From NCBI RefSeq assembly GCF_015082335.1, contig NZ_BLRL01000018.1, forward strand, positions 1 to 64,000: a DNA stretch of 64,000 nt, given 5' to 3'. Shown here one piece after another: positions 8,913 through 16,611 of the stretch. Source of the DNA: Moritella sp. F3. GTDB taxonomy: Bacteria > Pseudomonadota > Gammaproteobacteria > Enterobacterales > Moritellaceae. Below the pieces are notes generated by a model, which ran no database searches, was not told where the DNA came from, and saw nothing but the letters and a program-made list of their open reading frames with translations. The first letter of the stretch is position 1. Every line of letters begins with the position of its first letter. The translations under genes and the position numbers were made by a program.

Positions 8913-9287
8913 ATGGATATTGTTCTCCCGCTACACATCGCAACACTGTTATTAAGTATCGCGATGTATTTTATAAATTTTGCCTTCACAGTGAAGCAAT
9001 CACCGTATCTTGAACATGCTGGTTTTCTTAAATCACGTAAAGTAATCGATATGATCACAGTGATGATGATTGCCTTAGTGTGTATGGTGTCGGGACGAGC
9101 GCCGTTTGCAGATACGGTGATGACCGAAAAATTAATATCAACACTGGCCATCACTTTTATGATGTTTATGTCATTACAGCAAGGTAAGAATTTATTTTTC
9201 CGCTGTTTTGCATTTGCAGGTAGTATTGGTTGGTTATTTTATGTCTATTCACTCGCCGTTAACGGCGAAGCATATTTGCTGAGGTAG
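8913..9287 (+). CDS. sirB2: SirB2 family integral membrane protein
   Basis: A 124-residue, very hydrophobic protein with about four predicted membrane helices (roughly residues 5-25, 45-65, 75-92 and 100-118), matching the SirB2/YchQ family in length and in the position between prmC and sirB1. The family was named for effects on Salmonella invasion gene expression, but its molecular function is unknown. It starts 2 bp after prmC and ends 2 bp before sirB1, so the three are translated in tight succession. Confidence 0.9.
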   Translation: MDIVLPLHIATLLLSIAMYFINFAFTVKQSPYLEHAGFLKSRKVIDMITVMMIALVCMVSGRAPFADTVMTEKLISTLAITFMMFMSLQQGKNLFFRCFAFAGSIGWLFYVYSLAVNGEAYLLR

Positions 9288-9289
9288 TT

Positions 9290-10204
9290 ATGGAATTTGA
9301 TGCAAATGAAGCGCTGACAGAAACAGAATCGACAGAAACAGAACAACTAGAATCGCTAGATAATAACGATATCGATAGTGAAGAACTTGGCGAGTACGAT
9401 GATGAGCTCGCGGAAGAAGTGTTAATGATTGATAACGTCATGCTTGCGACACTATCTGCCATCGAAATGATAACGGAAAAACCGTTACTCGAAGAAGCTA
9501 TTATCGAATTAGATGGGCTCATTGAGCTTATCGAAGTGGATATGCAAGGCTTTACTTGTGAAATTGAAAAACGTGATCAGTTATTATATTTGTTTTATCA
9601 GCAATTGGGTTTTGCAGGTAATTGGCGTAAGTGGCTAGAGCTTGATAGCGTATTATTGCATAAAGTGATAAGCAGCCGTAATGGTGTGCCACTGTCACTT
9701 GGCACTGTATTTATATACTTTGCTGAACACTTTGAAGTTGATGTAAAAGGGATCCTGTTTCCGGGGCAATTTGTGTTGCGCTTTGGGAGTGAAAAAGAGG
9801 CAGTTTATGTCGACCCTGCAGATGGTAAAATATTAACGCAGCATAAATTACAAGTATTGTTACGTGGTATCGAAGGCAACCATGCCTTGTTAACCGATGA
9901 TGATCTGTTAGAAGTTAACAATGAAATGCATTATCTGCGCTTATTGCAGGTATTAAAAGCAGCGTTAATTCGTGATGAACATTTTTCGTATGCATTACGT
10001 TGTATTGATTTAATTTTAGAACTTGAACCTGATGAACCGTATGAGATCCGTGATCGTGGCTTTTTATTGCAACAACTTGATTGTAAAAAATTAGCGAGCG
10101 AAGATTTTGCTTATTTTATTGAGCAGTGTCCAGATGATCCGATCACGCGAGTATTAAAAGCACAAGTTGAAGAACTTTCTGTCGCCAATGATACGATTCA
10201 TTAA
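9290..10204 (+). CDS. sirB1: SirB1 family protein (transglutaminase-like fold plus TPR-like tail)
   Basis: From about residue 50 the 304-residue product follows the SirB1/YchA family: an IEKRDQLLYLFYQQLGF helix, then the transglutaminase-like core with SRNGVPLSLGTVFIYFAEHF and FPGQFVLRFG, then a helical TPR-like tail (LRCIDLILELEPDEPYEIRDRG). Function is unknown; the fold resembles cysteine-protease-like transglutaminases, but I see no complete Cys-His-Asp triad. The first 45 or so residues are strikingly acidic and include a TETESTETE repeat, which E. coli YchA lacks. It belongs to the prfA-prmC-sirB2-sirB1-kdsA operon. Confidence 0.9.
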   Translation: MEFDANEALTETESTETEQLESLDNNDIDSEELGEYDDELAEEVLMIDNVMLATLSAIEMITEKPLLEEAIIELDGLIELIEVDMQGFTCEIEKRDQLLYLFYQQLGFAGNWRKWLELDSVLLHKVISSRNGVPLSLGTVFIYFAEHFEVDVKGILFPGQFVLRFGSEKEAVYVDPADGKILTQHKLQVLLRGIEGNHALLTDDDLLEVNNEMHYLRLLQVLKAALIRDEHFSYALRCIDLILELEPDEPYEIRDRGFLLQQLDCKKLASEDFAYFIEQCPDDPITRVLKAQVEELSVANDTIH

Positions 10205-10243
10205 TATTAATTGATTTGCAATAGACTCTTTAAGGTAACAATT

Positions 10244-11098
10244 ATGAATGCAAAAATAGTAAAAATTGGTAATGATATTATTTGTGCCAACGATCTACCA
10301 TTTGTGTTATTTGGTGGTATCAATGTATTAGAAGACGAACTGTCAACGTTACGCGCTGTAGAAGCGTATAAGACGGTAACTGATAAACTGGGTATCCCTT
10401 TTGTATTTAAAGCGTCTTTTGATAAAGCTAACCGTTCAAGTATCCACTCTTTTCGTGGTGTGGGCATGGAAAAAGGCTTAAACATCTTTAAACGTGTTAA
10501 AGAAGAATTCAATGTGCCAATCATCACTGATATTCATACTGAAGCACAGTGCCAACCGGTTGCAGATGTTGTTGATGTGATCCAATTACCGGCTTTCCTT
10601 GCTCGTCAAACTGATTTAGTACAAGCAATGGCGGCAACAGGTGCTGTGATTAATATTAAAAAACCACAGTTTATGTCGCCACATCAAGTGGGTAATATCG
10701 TCGATAAGTTCGCCGAATGTGGCAATGAGCATGTGATTATCTGTGAGCGTGGTCATTGCCATGGTTACGATAACCTGATTGTTGATCCATTAGCATTTGG
10801 TGTAATGAAAGAGCTTACTCAAGGTACGCCAATCATTTTAGACAGTACGCATGCAACGCAACAGCGTGATGCGGGTAGTGCTGCATCTGGTGGCCGTCGT
10901 AAGCAAGTGCCTGAGTTAAGCTATGCAGGTTTAGCGACTGGTATTGCGGGTCTATTCATTGAAGCACATGAAAACCCAGCACAAGCGCGTTGTGATGGAC
11001 CATCGGCATTACCATTTGCTAAGTTAGAAGCCTTTTTAACACAGGCAAAAGCGATTGATGATGTAGTGAAGAGCTTTACTGCGATAGATATCGATTAA
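10244..11098 (+). CDS. kdsA: 3-deoxy-8-phosphooctulonate synthase (KDO-8-P synthase)
   Basis: Condenses phosphoenolpyruvate with arabinose 5-phosphate to make KDO-8-phosphate for lipopolysaccharide inner core. The ATG at 10244, preceded by TAAGGT, gives 284 residues, exactly the E. coli length. The upstream in-frame ATG at 10211 would add 11 residues with no ribosome-binding site. Conserved blocks include LFGGINVLED, FKASFDKANRSS and the PEP/metal region DSTHATQQRDAG. The N-terminal GGINVLE follows the GEP/KDO synthase pattern. It is the last gene of the hemA-kdsA group. Confidence 0.97.
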   Translation: MNAKIVKIGNDIICANDLPFVLFGGINVLEDELSTLRAVEAYKTVTDKLGIPFVFKASFDKANRSSIHSFRGVGMEKGLNIFKRVKEEFNVPIITDIHTEAQCQPVADVVDVIQLPAFLARQTDLVQAMAATGAVINIKKPQFMSPHQVGNIVDKFAECGNEHVIICERGHCHGYDNLIVDPLAFGVMKELTQGTPIILDSTHATQQRDAGSAASGGRRKQVPELSYAGLATGIAGLFIEAHENPAQARCDGPSALPFAKLEAFLTQAKAIDDVVKSFTAIDID

Positions 11099-11107
11099 TT
11101 TAGGCAT

Positions 11108-11135
11108 AAAAAAAGCGCTGTAAGAATACAGCGCT
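11108..11135 (-). terminator. gcvB Rho-independent terminator
   Basis: AGCGCTGT pairs with ACAGCGCT (11114-11121 with 11128-11135) around a 6-nt loop. On the minus strand seven T follow (11108-11114). The T-run is on the minus-strand side only, so it does not fit the plus-strand kdsA transcript and needs a leftward transcript. Confidence 0.88.
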
Positions 11136-11336
11136 AAACAACCTTTGACCGATAATACAAATGTATTAAGAATATTATCAAAGGTTTAAAAATAAGTAGT
11201 TTCTACTTAAAGGCCTAAACCAAAAAGTTTAAGCAAACAAACACAACATTACATAACAAAGACTAACTAATATAAATAATACTAATTAACGAAAATATCG
11301 GGAATAAGTAAAATAAGTATTAAGTCCTATATACAT
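11108..11336 (-). ncRNA. gcvB: GcvB-type small RNA, divergent from gcvA
   Basis: The minus strand has a consensus promoter giving a start near 11336 and a transcript of about 229 nt ending in a terminator at 11108-11135 (8-bp stem, then seven T). At 11231-11261 the RNA is GU-rich (it contains ATGTTGTGTTTG followed by TTTGC), matching the R1 seed region of enteric GcvB. This is followed by a short hairpin (11193-11209, AAGTAG-TTT-type) at the place where E. coli GcvB has its own small stem, then a longer interrupted stem (11140-11186) and the terminator. GcvB is an Hfq-dependent repressor of amino-acid and peptide transporters, activated by GcvA, and in enterics it lies divergently beside gcvA as here. 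The call rests on position, architecture and the R1 match, not on a covariance search. Confidence 0.85.
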
Positions 11337-11342
11337 ACGCGC

Positions 11343-11371
11343 ACTATAGTTATGTTCTGGCAATCTGACAA
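11343..11371 (-). promoter_or_regulatory. gcvB promoter
   Basis: On the minus strand, -35 TTGTCA (11366-11371) and -10 TATAGT (11343-11348) are 17 nt apart, each five of six to consensus. The predicted start is near 11336. The promoter overlaps the likely gcvA promoter region on the other strand, so one GcvA-bound segment could control both. Confidence 0.82.
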
Positions 11372-11386
11372 TTGACAAATTATAAT
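11358..11386 (+). promoter_or_regulatory. probable gcvA promoter
   Basis: A perfect -10 TATAAT lies at 11381-11386, 38 bp before the gcvA ATG. At 17-bp spacing the -35 would be TGGCAA (11358-11363), a weak match. It overlaps the divergent gcvB promoter, as expected for a GcvA autoregulatory region. Confidence 0.55.
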
Positions 11387-11424
11387 GTTTCGCATTAGTT
11401 TTTCTCATCTAACTGGACACCGTT

Positions 11425-12333
11425 ATGTCACGTAGACTTCCGCCTTTAAATTCGTTACGTGTTTTCGAAGCCGCCGCTAGACATTCTAGCTTTACACGCG
11501 CATCTGAAGAACTTTATGTGACGCAAGCCGCTGTTAGCCATCAAATTAAAGCACTTGAAGAGTATCTGGGCATTAAATTATTTCGTCGTCAAAACCGCGC
11601 GCTATTTTTAACGGAAGAAGGTCAGAGTTATTTTCTTGATATTAAAGATACGTTTTCTTCATTAGTGGATGCGACTGAGCGTTTATTAGCCAGAGGGGCA
11701 AAGGGATCGTTGACGGTGAGTTTACAACCGAGTTTTGCTATTCAATGGTTAGTGCCACGGTTATCTTTATTTTCTGAACTGTATCCTGATATTGATGTGC
11801 GCATTAAAGCTGTTGATATGGACGATGGTTCACTGACCGATGATGTCGATGTGGCGATTTATTATGGTCGCGGCAAATGGAAAGATATACACGCGCAGAA
11901 ACTGCATACTGAGTATTTAGTACCAGTTTGTTCTCCACGATTATTGAATGGACCTAAACCATTAAAAACCCCTGGTGATTTAAAGTTACACACCTTATTA
12001 CATGATACATCACGTCGTGATTGGACTGCTTGGTTTAAGCAAACCAAGATTACTGATATCAATGTTAACCAAGGTCCTATTTTTAGTCACACATCAATGG
12101 TATTACAAGCGGCTGTACACGGCCAAGGTGTTGCATTAGGGCACAGTGTACTTGCACAACCTGAAATCGATGCCGGTCGTTTGGTTCGTCCTTTTAACGA
12201 GGTATTAGTGAGCAAGAATGCTTATTACGTTGTTTGCCGAGAAGAGCAGGATGAACTTGGTAAAATAGTGGCATTTCGTGATTGGATGATGTCCTTGGTA
12301 GAGGTAGAGCAACAAGCGTTTGTGGAGAATTAA
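11425..12333 (+). CDS. gcvA: glycine cleavage system transcriptional regulator GcvA (LysR family)
   Basis: A 302-residue LysR-type regulator. The winged helix-turn-helix spans about residues 8-66 (LNSLRVFEAAARHSSFTRAS then VTQAAVSHQIKALE), and the effector domain follows from about 90. The MSRRLPPLNSLRVFEAAARH start is typical of GcvA. In enterics GcvA activates gcvTHP and the sRNA gcvB in response to glycine. The divergent gcvB-like RNA here strongly supports the name over other LysR proteins. It stands alone, with a hairpin shortly after its stop. Confidence 0.93.
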   Translation: MSRRLPPLNSLRVFEAAARHSSFTRASEELYVTQAAVSHQIKALEEYLGIKLFRRQNRALFLTEEGQSYFLDIKDTFSSLVDATERLLARGAKGSLTVSLQPSFAIQWLVPRLSLFSELYPDIDVRIKAVDMDDGSLTDDVDVAIYYGRGKWKDIHAQKLHTEYLVPVCSPRLLNGPKPLKTPGDLKLHTLLHDTSRRDWTAWFKQTKITDINVNQGPIFSHTSMVLQAAVHGQGVALGHSVLAQPEIDAGRLVRPFNEVLVSKNAYYVVCREEQDELGKIVAFRDWMMSLVEVEQQAFVEN

Positions 12334-12348
12334 TTCATCACGAACTCA

Positions 12349-12382
12349 CTAAATCCTTGGTGTTATATCGTCAAGGGTTTAG
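12349..12382. terminator. possible gcvA terminator hairpin
   Basis: CTAAATCCTTG (12349-12359) pairs with CAAGGGTTTAG (12372-12382) with one mismatch, 15 bp past the gcvA stop. No T-run follows, so termination efficiency is doubtful. Confidence 0.45.
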
Positions 12383-12531
12383 ACTGTGCGACTTTTGTAT
12401 GCAAACCAATTCAAAATCCCAGTATGCTGCACTGGTTTGTGTATATGTTATGAATTTTTAATCTCGGTATTGTACCTATACTGAGTATATATCGTCAGCG
12501 ATGTTGATGATGAAAATGAGGTTATTAGAAA

Positions 12532-13668
12532 ATGAATGGTGTTTTATTATATTGCCGTCCTGGTTATGAAAAAGAATGTGCTGCTGAGATCCAAGCACGA
12601 GCGACAGCCATGGAGGCGTATGGTTTTGCTAAAGTAACGCCGAATTCGGGTTATGTTGTGTTTGAATGTCACTCTGCTGACGATGTCGATACACTAGCGA
12701 AAAAATTACCACTTTCATCATTGATCTTTGCTCGTCAAATGATTGCACTGCATGCACGTGTTGATGACATGCCACTTTACGACCGTGTTAACCCTGTGGT
12801 TGCTGCTTGTGAAGGCATTGAAGGCATGGGTGAGTTACGTGTAGAAATGCCTGATACCAATGAAGGTAAAGAGCTATCTAAATTCTGCCGTAAATACACA
12901 GTGCCACTACGTCAATCATTGCGTAAAAATGATCACTTATTAGCAAAAGAAAATAAAAACCGTCCAGTGCTGCACGTATTCTTCATTGATAACGTGAGTG
13001 TGTATATCGGTTACTCATATAGCTTTAACAATTCGTCACTACCTATGGGTATTATGCGTCTTAAATTCCCATCGAAAGCGCCAAGTCGTTCGACGCTAAA
13101 GCTGGAAGAGGCATTCCACACATTTATTCCAGCAGATCAGTGGGACCGACGTATCGGTGGTGCTATGCGTGCGGTTGATTTAGGCGCTTGTCCTGGTGGT
13201 TGGACGTATCAGTTAGTACAACGCAGTATGTTTGTTGTGGCAATTGATAACGGTGCAATGGCTGAAAGCTTGATGGAAACAGGTCAAGTTAAGCATTTTG
13301 AAGAAGATGGTTTTAAATATGAACCAGCTAAAACAACAATTGCTTGGACTAACCGTAAATTAAACGGTAACAAGGTTAAGGTTCCTGAGAATCCACCAGT
13401 AGACATGCTGGTATGTGACATGATTGAGAAACCTGAACGTGTTGCACGTCTAATGTGTAAGTGGTTATTGAATGCATGGTGTAAAGAAGCCATCTTTAAC
13501 CTTAAATTACCATTGAAGCGTCGTTACCATACACTGGAAGATTGCTTAGAGATTTTAGATAAGCAATTAGATGACCGTTTTGTTATTCAAGCTAAACACC
13601 TTTATCATGATCGTGATGAAGTGACTGTACATGTTGCTTGGACACACTTCATCCCTGAAGATAAATAA
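12532..13668 (+). CDS. rlmM: 23S rRNA (cytidine-2498-2'-O)-methyltransferase
   Basis: Methylates the 2'-O of C2498 in 23S rRNA. The 378 residues compare with 366 in E. coli. An N-terminal THUMP-like region (LLYCRPGYEKECAAEIQ) is followed by the Rossmann methyltransferase with SAM motif AVDLGACPGGWTYQLVQ near residues 220-237. A VDMLVCDMIEKPERVA block and FNLKLPLKRRY carry the catalytic aspartate and lysine of the RrmJ-like KDKE family. Downstream of gcvA, as in enterobacteria. It ends in a strong terminator. Confidence 0.96.
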   Translation: MNGVLLYCRPGYEKECAAEIQARATAMEAYGFAKVTPNSGYVVFECHSADDVDTLAKKLPLSSLIFARQMIALHARVDDMPLYDRVNPVVAACEGIEGMGELRVEMPDTNEGKELSKFCRKYTVPLRQSLRKNDHLLAKENKNRPVLHVFFIDNVSVYIGYSYSFNNSSLPMGIMRLKFPSKAPSRSTLKLEEAFHTFIPADQWDRRIGGAMRAVDLGACPGGWTYQLVQRSMFVVAIDNGAMAESLMETGQVKHFEEDGFKYEPAKTTIAWTNRKLNGNKVKVPENPPVDMLVCDMIEKPERVARLMCKWLLNAWCKEAIFNLKLPLKRRYHTLEDCLEILDKQLDDRFVIQAKHLYHDRDEVTVHVAWTHFIPEDK

Positions 13669-13735
13669 GCAACTTGTTGATAAGGTAAGTTGATAAGGCA
13701 TAGCGCCTGAATATTGCGTTAACGCTTCAATAAAG

Positions 13736-13775
13736 CCATTAAACATCACTGCGGTGAACTGTTTAATGGTTTTTT
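13736..13775 (+). terminator. Rho-independent terminator after rlmM
   Basis: CCATTAAAC (13736-13744) pairs with GTTTAATGG (13761-13769), with a nested TCAC/GTGA stem in the loop, then six T. Confidence 0.88.
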
Positions 13776-13797
13776 GCTTTATGAGCTATCCCTATTC

Positions 13798-14301
13798 TTA
13801 TTTAAAGCGATATCTAAAGTAGAGTAGTGGATCTTCACCACGCACTCTAATCCCTATGATAGCCCCTTCAATGCCCATATTATAATAAGCCTCGTGTTGT
13901 ATCATGCCGTTAGATTTAACTTTCGTCTTGATCGTCAAACGCTCGTAATCGAGTAACAGATATGGACTACGTTTGAGGCTGTAATGCAGATTTAAACTCA
14001 ATCGGCCGATGTCTTTAAGTCTGGGGATAAATAGCCGGGTAATATCGGGATCAACCCACATATTTAGCAGTTGCAGTTGTGCAGTTCGTTTACGTTTGTT
14101 ACTGCTTTTTTTTACCACAAGCAAAGGTTGTTTTAATTCGAATTGTGGTGTGGTATCTGCTGTAAAAGGTGGCTGATTTGGCGGTTGATAACTCGCATAA
14201 TATGGCGTTGAAAAAGCTGTCCCTAGGTTATTCTCCGCACCCAAACTCGATCTACTTAATAGACCTATTAAGAGTAAAACAAAGAGGCAGTTAGTTACCA
14301 T
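13798..14301 (-). CDS. hypothetical secreted protein, unknown family
   Basis: I do not recognise this 167-residue protein. It has an N-terminal hydrophobic segment (about residues 4-20) ending near SLGAE that looks like a signal peptide. A Pro/Tyr-rich stretch follows (YQPPNQPPF), then a basic patch KKSSNKRKR and a C-terminal half with alternating polar and hydrophobic residues (LSLNLHYSLKRSPYLLLDYE, ending YFRYRFK). The final aromatic-basic pattern resembles a beta-strand-rich envelope protein; that is only inference. The ATG at 14301 has a GGTGA ribosome-binding site 5 nt upstream, so expression is plausible. It stands alone between the rlmM terminator and idh. Confidence 0.7.
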   Translation of the reverse strand: MVTNCLFVLLLIGLLSRSSLGAENNLGTAFSTPYYASYQPPNQPPFTADTTPQFELKQPLLVVKKSSNKRKRTAQLQLLNMWVDPDITRLFIPRLKDIGRLSLNLHYSLKRSPYLLLDYERLTIKTKVKSNGMIQHEAYYNMGIEGAIIGIRVRGEDPLLYFRYRFK

Positions 14302-14541
14302 ATATCACCAATACGGCTGATGAAAACTTAACTATAGCTCGGTATGGATAAATTACTAGGTGAGAATATGATTACAATTACAGGGGTCATGAGAGTGACT
14401 GCAGGATGAAGAAGTAGGGGGAATTAATTGGAGTAGCAGTTACTCAGCATATCGAATGCTAAGTAACTGAATCATAAAACGAGTAACGCTAATAATTAAG
14501 GATTCTTATTACAAGTCGAACTCATTTACACTCACAAGCTG

Positions 14542-15549
14542 TTACAGGCGTTCTAAGATAGCTTGGGTAAAGTCTGTTGTTCCGTGAGTACCACCTAAGT
14601 CATGTGTTGTTCTGTCGCCAGATTCAATCACATCACGTACCGCGTTACGAATGTTGTCCGCTTGCGTTTTCATCTCTAGGTATTCTAGCATTTGAATCGC
14701 CGCTAAAATCACAGATGTTGGGTTCGCTAGATTTTTACCAGCAATATCAGGTGCGCTACCGTGTACCGCTTCAAAGATAGCCGTGTCTTCACCGATATTT
14801 GCGCCCGGAGCCATCCCCAGACCGCCCACTAAACCTGCGCATAAGTCAGATAAGATATCACCGAATAAGTTAGTCGTCACAATCACGTCGAAACGTTCAG
14901 GGTACATAACTAAGTTCATGCATGCCGCATCAACGATCATTTCTTCTGATTCGATTTCAGGGTAACGTTTTGCCACTTCACGAGCGACTTCAAGGAACAG
15001 ACCTGATGTTGTTTTAAGGATGTTCGCTTTATGGATCGCTGTTACTTTTTTACGGTTTTCTGATTTTGCTAATTCATACGCAGCAACACAAATACGCTCT
15101 GCGCCATCACGGGTAATAATGCTTTTTGCTTCAGCTTCGCTACCGTCATCAGATAGGATTTGACCTGCACCTGAGTACATACCTTGTGTATTTTCACGAA
15201 CGGTAATGATATCAATATTTTCATAGCGGCTACGTGTGCCTTTAAACGATAATACTGGGCGTAAGTTCGCGTATAAATTGAAGTGCTTACGTAATGATAC
15301 ATTGATAGAAGTAAAGCCGGCACCAACGGGTGTTGTTAGTGGACCTTTTAATGCTACTTTATTTTTTTCGATTAAATCTAATGTCGCTTTTGGTAGTAGC
15401 TCACCTGAAGTTTGTAGAGCAGCAAGACCAGCATCAGCAAAGTCATATGCGAAGTTACAGCCAGCTTTATCTAAAATTTGAATTGCAGACTCAATAATAT
15501 CCGGACCAATACCATCACCTGGGATCACTGTAATTCTTGTTTGCGTCAT
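14542..15549 (-). CDS. NAD-dependent isocitrate dehydrogenase
   Basis: A 335-residue decarboxylating dehydrogenase of the IDH/IPMDH family. The substrate segment SINVSLRKHFNLYANLRPV (about residues 81-99) has the Ser-x-Asn-x-x-x-Arg pattern of isocitrate enzymes rather than the Leu-rich form of 3-isopropylmalate dehydrogenase. The cofactor segment HGSAPDIAGKNLANP has Asp-Ile where NADP-type E. coli IDH has Lys-Tyr, which indicates NAD. Similar NAD-IDHs are known in marine gammaproteobacteria such as Shewanella. A homoisocitrate or tartrate dehydrogenase cannot be fully excluded. It is monocistronic by appearance. Confidence 0.87.
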   Translation of the reverse strand: MTQTRITVIPGDGIGPDIIESAIQILDKAGCNFAYDFADAGLAALQTSGELLPKATLDLIEKNKVALKGPLTTPVGAGFTSINVSLRKHFNLYANLRPVLSFKGTRSRYENIDIITVRENTQGMYSGAGQILSDDGSEAEAKSIITRDGAERICVAAYELAKSENRKKVTAIHKANILKTTSGLFLEVAREVAKRYPEIESEEMIVDAACMNLVMYPERFDVIVTTNLFGDILSDLCAGLVGGLGMAPGANIGEDTAIFEAVHGSAPDIAGKNLANPTSVILAAIQMLEYLEMKTQADNIRNAVRDVIESGDRTTHDLGGTHGTTDFTQAILERL

Positions 15550-15771
15550 ACATATTCCTTATTTAATTTGGCTTACTTTCAAATGAAAATATTTTGTTGC
15601 CGTATGGTAACAAAGTATTGCTCACTTGTTAATCCAGTTGCTGCTGTAATTTGGCGAAATAGAGGGTTTCACAGGGGGGATAATGCATTTGTTAGAGATA
15701 GATCTAGATATTCGCTTTTTCTATACTATTAAAGGTTGGTGCAAGGCTTAATCGCGCGTTCGATTTCTATC

Positions 15772-15807
15772 ATTAAGCGTTACAATTTGTCATTTATAAC
15801 GCTTAAT
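15772..15807. repeat. 11-bp perfect inverted repeat downstream of xni
   Basis: ATTAAGCGTTA (15772-15782) and its exact reverse complement (15797-15807) flank a 14-nt loop, 6 bp past the xni stop. The minus-strand side has no T-run, so it is at best an untypical terminator of the ppnN-xni transcript. Confidence 0.6.
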
Positions 15808-15813
15808 TTTAGA

Positions 15814-16593
15814 TTAAGGTTGATATCTCAAGTCTTTTAAATTAAATCCAAGCGGGATATCAATTTTGAGTTGCGCGAGTTGTTGAGTGATATAAGCCAT
15901 CTCTTTATGTGTATCAAGTTTTTCACGCAGCTTGGGTTTTAACGTTTCGCTAGCATAAATAGCATCTAAATTAGGATACTGGGTGAGTAATTGTGTTGCT
16001 GTTTTAGGACCTATACCGGCGACGCCTGCTAAGTGGCTGCCACTGATCCCTACCAATGCCCAATAATCGGCAAGTTGCTGTGGTTGTACGCCAAATTTAT
16101 CGTCGATAAACTCTTGGTCTAACCAACGCTTATTAAAATAATCACGGATTTGGATATAAGGTGTTAATAGCTGACAGTAGCCTTTATCTGTTGAGATAAT
16201 GGTAACTGGTTGTTGTTGGGCTGACATCTTTATCGCCAGTGTTGCAATTAAGTCATCAGCTTCATCTTGCTCTGTTAGCAGCGAGTCGACGTTTAATTCC
16301 CACAGATCATCTTGGATGAACGTCAGCGCTTGTTGTAGCGATTCTGGCATCGGTTTACGATTAGCCTTGTATTCTGGATAGATCTGATGTCGCCAACCGG
16401 TTTGTTCTGCATCAAACACAGCGACAACATGCGTCGGCGCCGTGATCGAGAGCAGCTTTCTTACTGCATGTTTAATCGTTTCACGAGTTGCGTTAATTTG
16501 CGCAGCAGGATCATCACTTTGATTGAGTTGAACAGCATGTACTCGACGGATCAGATTTAATGCATCGATAATTAATAAGTGATTTTTGGACAT
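15814..16593 (-). CDS. xni: flap endonuclease-like Xni (exonuclease IX)
   Basis: A 259-residue protein homologous to the 5'-nuclease domain of DNA polymerase I. The start MSKNHLLIIDALNLIRRVHAV is characteristic. Metal-binding acidic residues appear in VVAVFDAEQTGWRH, EQDEADDLIATLA and STDKGYCQL. The helix-hairpin-helix is GVAGIGPKTATQLL near residues 190-203. The family removes 5' flaps and RNA primers, and some members lack part of the canonical metal set. It lies 18 bp downstream of ppnN, so co-transcription is likely. Confidence 0.95.
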   Translation of the reverse strand: MSKNHLLIIDALNLIRRVHAVQLNQSDDPAAQINATRETIKHAVRKLLSITAPTHVVAVFDAEQTGWRHQIYPEYKANRKPMPESLQQALTFIQDDLWELNVDSLLTEQDEADDLIATLAIKMSAQQQPVTIISTDKGYCQLLTPYIQIRDYFNKRWLDQEFIDDKFGVQPQQLADYWALVGISGSHLAGVAGIGPKTATQLLTQYPNLDAIYASETLKPKLREKLDTHKEMAYITQQLAQLKIDIPLGFNLKDLRYQP

Positions 16594-16611
16594 ATTTAAG
16601 TTTCATCAAAG

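Noticed and set aside
9259..9522. minus-strand Ser-rich 87-codon frame
   Set aside because: Reverse reading of the acidic SirB1 N-terminus; poly-Ser is the antisense of GAA/GAT codons.
11108..11135. hairpin as kdsA terminator
   Set aside because: The T-run is only on the minus strand, and a leftward promoter exists at the right distance, so it fits gcvB better.
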